6,615 bases of DNA, from positions 1-6,615 of the forward strand of contig JAEWQZ010000254.1 in NCBI GenBank assembly GCA_023460255.1. Reading direction: 5' to 3'. Origin of the DNA: Actinomycetes bacterium. GTDB taxonomy: Bacteria > Actinomycetota > Actinomycetes > Actinomycetales > Cellulomonadaceae. Below are positions 4,574 to 6,615 of the stretch, one piece after another. The number at the start of each line of letters is the position of its first letter. Position 1 is the stretch's first letter. The position numbers and the translations under genes were made by a program. The notes beneath the pieces are model-generated. The model ran no database searches. It had not been told where the DNA came from and worked only from the letters and a program-made list of their open reading frames with translations.

Positions 4574-5266
4574 GTGAGCATCGAGTACCCGTTCACCCCG
4601 CAGGGCCTGGCCAGGCCGGGCGGGACCGCCCTGCCGTACGGCGCGCCGTCGTCCCGGTACGTCCTGCCGCAGTTCGAGGAGCGCACCGCCTACGGCTTCA
4701 AGCGTCAGGACCCCTACACCAAGCTCTTCGAGGACCGGATCATCTTCCTCGGCGTGCAGGTGGACGACGCCTCGGCCGACGACATCATGGCCCAGCTGCT
4801 CGTGCTGGAGAGCCAGGACCCGGACCGGGACATCACCCTGTACATCAACTCCCCGGGTGGCTCGTTCACGGCCCTGACCGCGATCTACGACACGATGCAG
4901 TACATCAAGCCGCAGATCCAGACCGTCTGCCTCGGGCAGGCGGCGTCGGCCGCCGCCGTGCTCCTGTCCGCCGGCGCGCCCGGCAAGCGCCTCGCCCTGC
5001 CCAACGCCCGCGTGCTCATCCACCAGCCGGCGATGGAGGGCGGCGGGTACGCCCAGGCCTCCGACATCGAGATCCACGCCGCCGAGCTCATCCGGATGCG
5101 CGAGTGGCTCGAGGAGACGATCGCGCACCACAGCGGGCAGAAGGTCGAGCAGGTCCGCACCGACATCGAGCGCGACAAGATCCTCACCGCCGAGCAGGCG
5201 AAGGAGTACGGGCTCGTGGACCAGGTGCTCGCCAGCCGCAAGGGTGTCGTCGTCCCGGCCCCCTGA
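4574..5266 (+). CDS. clpP2: ATP-dependent Clp protease proteolytic subunit ClpP2
   Basis: Second ClpP subunit. In mycobacteria the ClpP2 ring of the ClpP1P2 barrel carries the docking pockets used by ClpX and ClpC1. The product has 230 residues, with Ser125 (GQAASAAA), His150 (VLIHQP) and Asp201 (ERDKILTAEQAKEYGLVD). The Ser-Asp spacing of 76, two more than in ClpP1, is the ClpP2 pattern. An N-terminal extension of about 45 residues (GLARPGGTALPYGAPSSRYV at 11-30, then LPQFEERTAYGFKRQDPYTK) identifies it as ClpP2 and is likely cleaved in part. The GTG at 4574 follows AAGGAG with 5-nt spacing. It shares the YINSPGGS core and nearby nucleotide stretches with clpP1, showing common ancestry, but the genes are well diverged. 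Co-transcribed with clpP1 by spacing; a 177-nt gap with its own promoter separates it from clpX. Confidence 0.95.
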   Translation: MSIEYPFTPQGLARPGGTALPYGAPSSRYVLPQFEERTAYGFKRQDPYTKLFEDRIIFLGVQVDDASADDIMAQLLVLESQDPDRDITLYINSPGGSFTALTAIYDTMQYIKPQIQTVCLGQAASAAAVLLSAGAPGKRLALPNARVLIHQPAMEGGGYAQASDIEIHAAELIRMREWLEETIAHHSGQKVEQVRTDIERDKILTAEQAKEYGLVDQVLASRKGVVVPAP

Positions 5267-5316
5267 CGTCGGACGTCTCACGGGGGCGGTCGACCGGCCG
5301 ATCGGCAGCTGGGAAG

Positions 5317-5344
5317 CCCTGGTCCCAGGGTGAGTTCAGGGTGA
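5317..5344 (+). promoter_or_regulatory. Hairpin and paired CAGGGTGA boxes before clpX
   Basis: CCCTGG-TC-CCAGGG (5317-5330) is an inverted repeat that could be a weak terminator of clpP1-clpP2; there is no T-run. Overlapping its right arm, CAGGGTGA occurs at 5326-5333 and again at 5337-5344, 11 bp apart, about one helical turn. The second copy lies inside TTCA-GGG-TGAA, a short dyad. The boxes lie about 30 bp upstream of the clpX -35, where a regulator could bind. I do not recognise the motif; it is not the HspR HAIR element. Confidence 0.35.
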
Positions 5345-5371
5345 AGGACACGCCGGTGGGACCGGGACGGG

Positions 5372-5400
5372 CTGACACCGGGCCCCGCGTGGTGTGCAAT
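5372..5400 (+). promoter_or_regulatory. Promoter candidate for clpX
   Basis: CTGACA (5372-5377, five of six to TTGACA) and TGCAAT (5395-5400, four of six to TATAAT) are separated by exactly 17 bp, the best-formed sigma70-like promoter in the window. Transcription would start near 5407 and leave a leader of about 37 nt containing the GGGAGGAG ribosome site. It suggests clpX can be transcribed independently of clpP1-clpP2. Confidence 0.55.
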
Positions 5401-5443
5401 GGACCGACGGGGCGCTCGTCGCGCCACAGGGAGGAGCGAGGCC

Positions 5444-6615
5444 GTGGCACGTATCGGTGACGGTGCCGACCTGCTCAAGTGCTCCTTCTGCGGGAAGAGC
5501 CAGAAGCAGGTCAAGAAGCTCATCGCCGGGCCCGGCGTCTACATCTGCGACGAGTGCATCGACCTGTGCAACGAGATCCTCGAGGAGGAGCTGGCCGAGG
5601 CCGCCGAGGTCGGCATGGTGGCGCTGCCGAAGCCGAAGGAGATCTTCGAGTTCCTCGAGGAGTACGTCATCGGGCAGGAGTCCGCCAAGCGCTCCCTCGC
5701 CGTCGCCGTCTACAACCACTACAAGCGCATCCGCGCGGGTGAGGGCGCCCGGCCGGACGCGGAGACCGTGGAGCTCGCGAAGTCGAACATCCTGCTCATC
5801 GGGCCGACGGGCTGCGGCAAGACCTACCTCGCGCAGACCCTCGCGAAGATGCTCAACGTGCCGTTCGCCATCGCCGACGCCACCGCGCTGACGGAGGCGG
5901 GCTACGTCGGCGAGGACGTCGAGAACATCCTGCTCAAGCTCATCCAGGCGGCCGACTACGACGTCAAGAAGGCCGAGACCGGGATCATCTACATCGACGA
6001 GATCGACAAGATCGCCCGGAAGGCCGAGAACCCGTCGATCACCCGTGACGTCTCCGGCGAGGGCGTGCAGCAGGCGCTGCTGAAGATCCTCGAGGGCACG
6101 ACGGCGTCGGTGCCCCCGCAGGGCGGCCGCAAGCACCCGCACCAGGAGTTCATCCAGATCGACACGACGAACGTGCTGTTCATCGTGGCCGGCGCGTTCG
6201 CCGGGCTGGACGACATCATCACGTCCCGCTCGGGCCGCAAGGGCATCGGCTTCGGCGCGCCCCTGCACTCGCCCGACGACACGGACGTCTTCGGCGACGT
6301 CATGCCGGAGGACCTGCTGAAGTACGGGCTGATCCCCGAGTTCATCGGCCGCGTGCCCGTGATCACGACTGTCTCGCCGCTGGACCGCTCGGCGCTCGTG
6401 CGCATCCTCACGGAGCCACGCAACGCGCTCATCAAGCAGTACCAGCGCATGTTCGAGATCGACGGGGTGGAGCTCGAGTTCACCCCCGACGCCGTCGAGG
6501 CGGTGGCCGACCAGGCGCTCCTGCGCGGCACCGGCGCCCGTGGGCTGCGGGCGATCCTCGAGGAGGTCCTCCAGCAGGTGATGTTCGACGTGCCGAGCCG
6601 CGACGACGTCGAGCG
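5444..6615 (+). CDS. clpX: ATP-dependent Clp protease ATP-binding subunit ClpX (3' end missing)
   Basis: AAA+ unfoldase that recognises substrates, unfolds them with ATP and feeds them to ClpP. The first 390 residues are present; about 35-40 are lost at the window edge, judging by typical ClpX length. Visible in order: an N-terminal zinc-binding domain with C13-X2-C16 and C35-X2-C38; Walker A GPTGCGKT (120-127); pore-1 loop GYVGED (153-158); Walker B IIYIDEID (181-188); the pore-2 region after SITRDVSGEG; RKH (229-231); the ClpP-docking IGF tripeptide (268-270, within KGIGFG); the arginine-finger region IPEFIGRVP (R303); and sensor 2 GTGARGLR (362-369). The GTG at 5444 is chosen for GGGAGGAG 7 nt upstream and because the zinc domain follows at the usual distance. 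No stop or frameshift interrupts the frame. Its position after clpP1-clpP2 and the intact IGF loop mark it as the partner of the ClpP1P2 barrel. Confidence 0.97.
   Translation, partial: MARIGDGADLLKCSFCGKSQKQVKKLIAGPGVYICDECIDLCNEILEEELAEAAEVGMVALPKPKEIFEFLEEYVIGQESAKRSLAVAVYNHYKRIRAGEGARPDAETVELAKSNILLIGPTGCGKTYLAQTLAKMLNVPFAIADATALTEAGYVGEDVENILLKLIQAADYDVKKAETGIIYIDEIDKIARKAENPSITRDVSGEGVQQALLKILEGTTASVPPQGGRKHPHQEFIQIDTTNVLFIVAGAFAGLDDIITSRSGRKGIGFGAPLHSPDDTDVFGDVMPEDLLKYGLIPEFIGRVPVITTVSPLDRSALVRILTEPRNALIKQYQRMFEIDGVELEFTPDAVEAVADQALLRGTGARGLRAILEEVLQQVMFDVPSRDDVE

Noticed and set aside
5821..5826. Cysteine in the ClpX Walker A (GPTGCGKT) as an unusual substitution
   Set aside because: The same residue occurs, to my knowledge, in actinobacterial ClpX such as the mycobacterial protein, so it is not notable.

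Overview
The window is chromosomal DNA from a very GC-rich bacterium. The gene set (two different clpP genes followed by clpX, downstream of tig), the frequent GTG starts and the closeness of the remembered mycobacterial ClpP1, ClpP2 and ClpX sequences indicate an Actinomycetota member. A Micrococcales or Cellulomonas-like genome is my guess, but the genus cannot be fixed from the sequence alone. I see no mobile element, CRISPR array or sign of transfer.

Left part, minus strand: a 32-bp tandem repeat (1-104) lies beyond the end of cysE. The cysteine biosynthesis pair cysK (O-acetylserine sulfhydrylase) and cysE (serine acetyltransferase) is transcribed leftward, with only 3 nt between the genes. 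CysE ends in isoleucine, as expected of a SAT that docks its C-terminus in the CysK active site.

The most notable element is the roughly 245-nt leader of cysK. It has a plausible promoter (1929-1900) and a 19-codon ORF with its own Shine-Dalgarno sequence (1871-1812) that ends SLCCACTCL: four cysteines in six residues. Directly after it, overlapping its stop codon, comes a segment that can pair with either an upstream or a downstream partner. This is the layout of a cysteine-sensing, translation-coupled attenuator. CysK and CysE themselves contain no cysteine.

Middle: two tRNA genes diverge from a 95-nt spacer, tRNA-Gly(TCC) on minus and tRNA-Pro(TGG) on plus. Hairpins that may end the tRNA-Pro transcript, a -10-like box and a large leader hairpin precede tig.

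Right part, plus strand: tig (trigger factor), clpP1, clpP2 and clpX (cut by the window end) form a protein-folding and protein-degradation cluster. Trigger factor receives nascent chains at the ribosome. ClpP1 and ClpP2 form the mixed proteolytic barrel, and ClpX is its unfoldase. A hairpin after tig and a ClgR-like CGC-N5-GCG site before clpP1 suggest that clpP1-clpP2 is a separate regulated unit. A well-spaced promoter suggests clpX can be expressed on its own. All four of these genes start with GTG.
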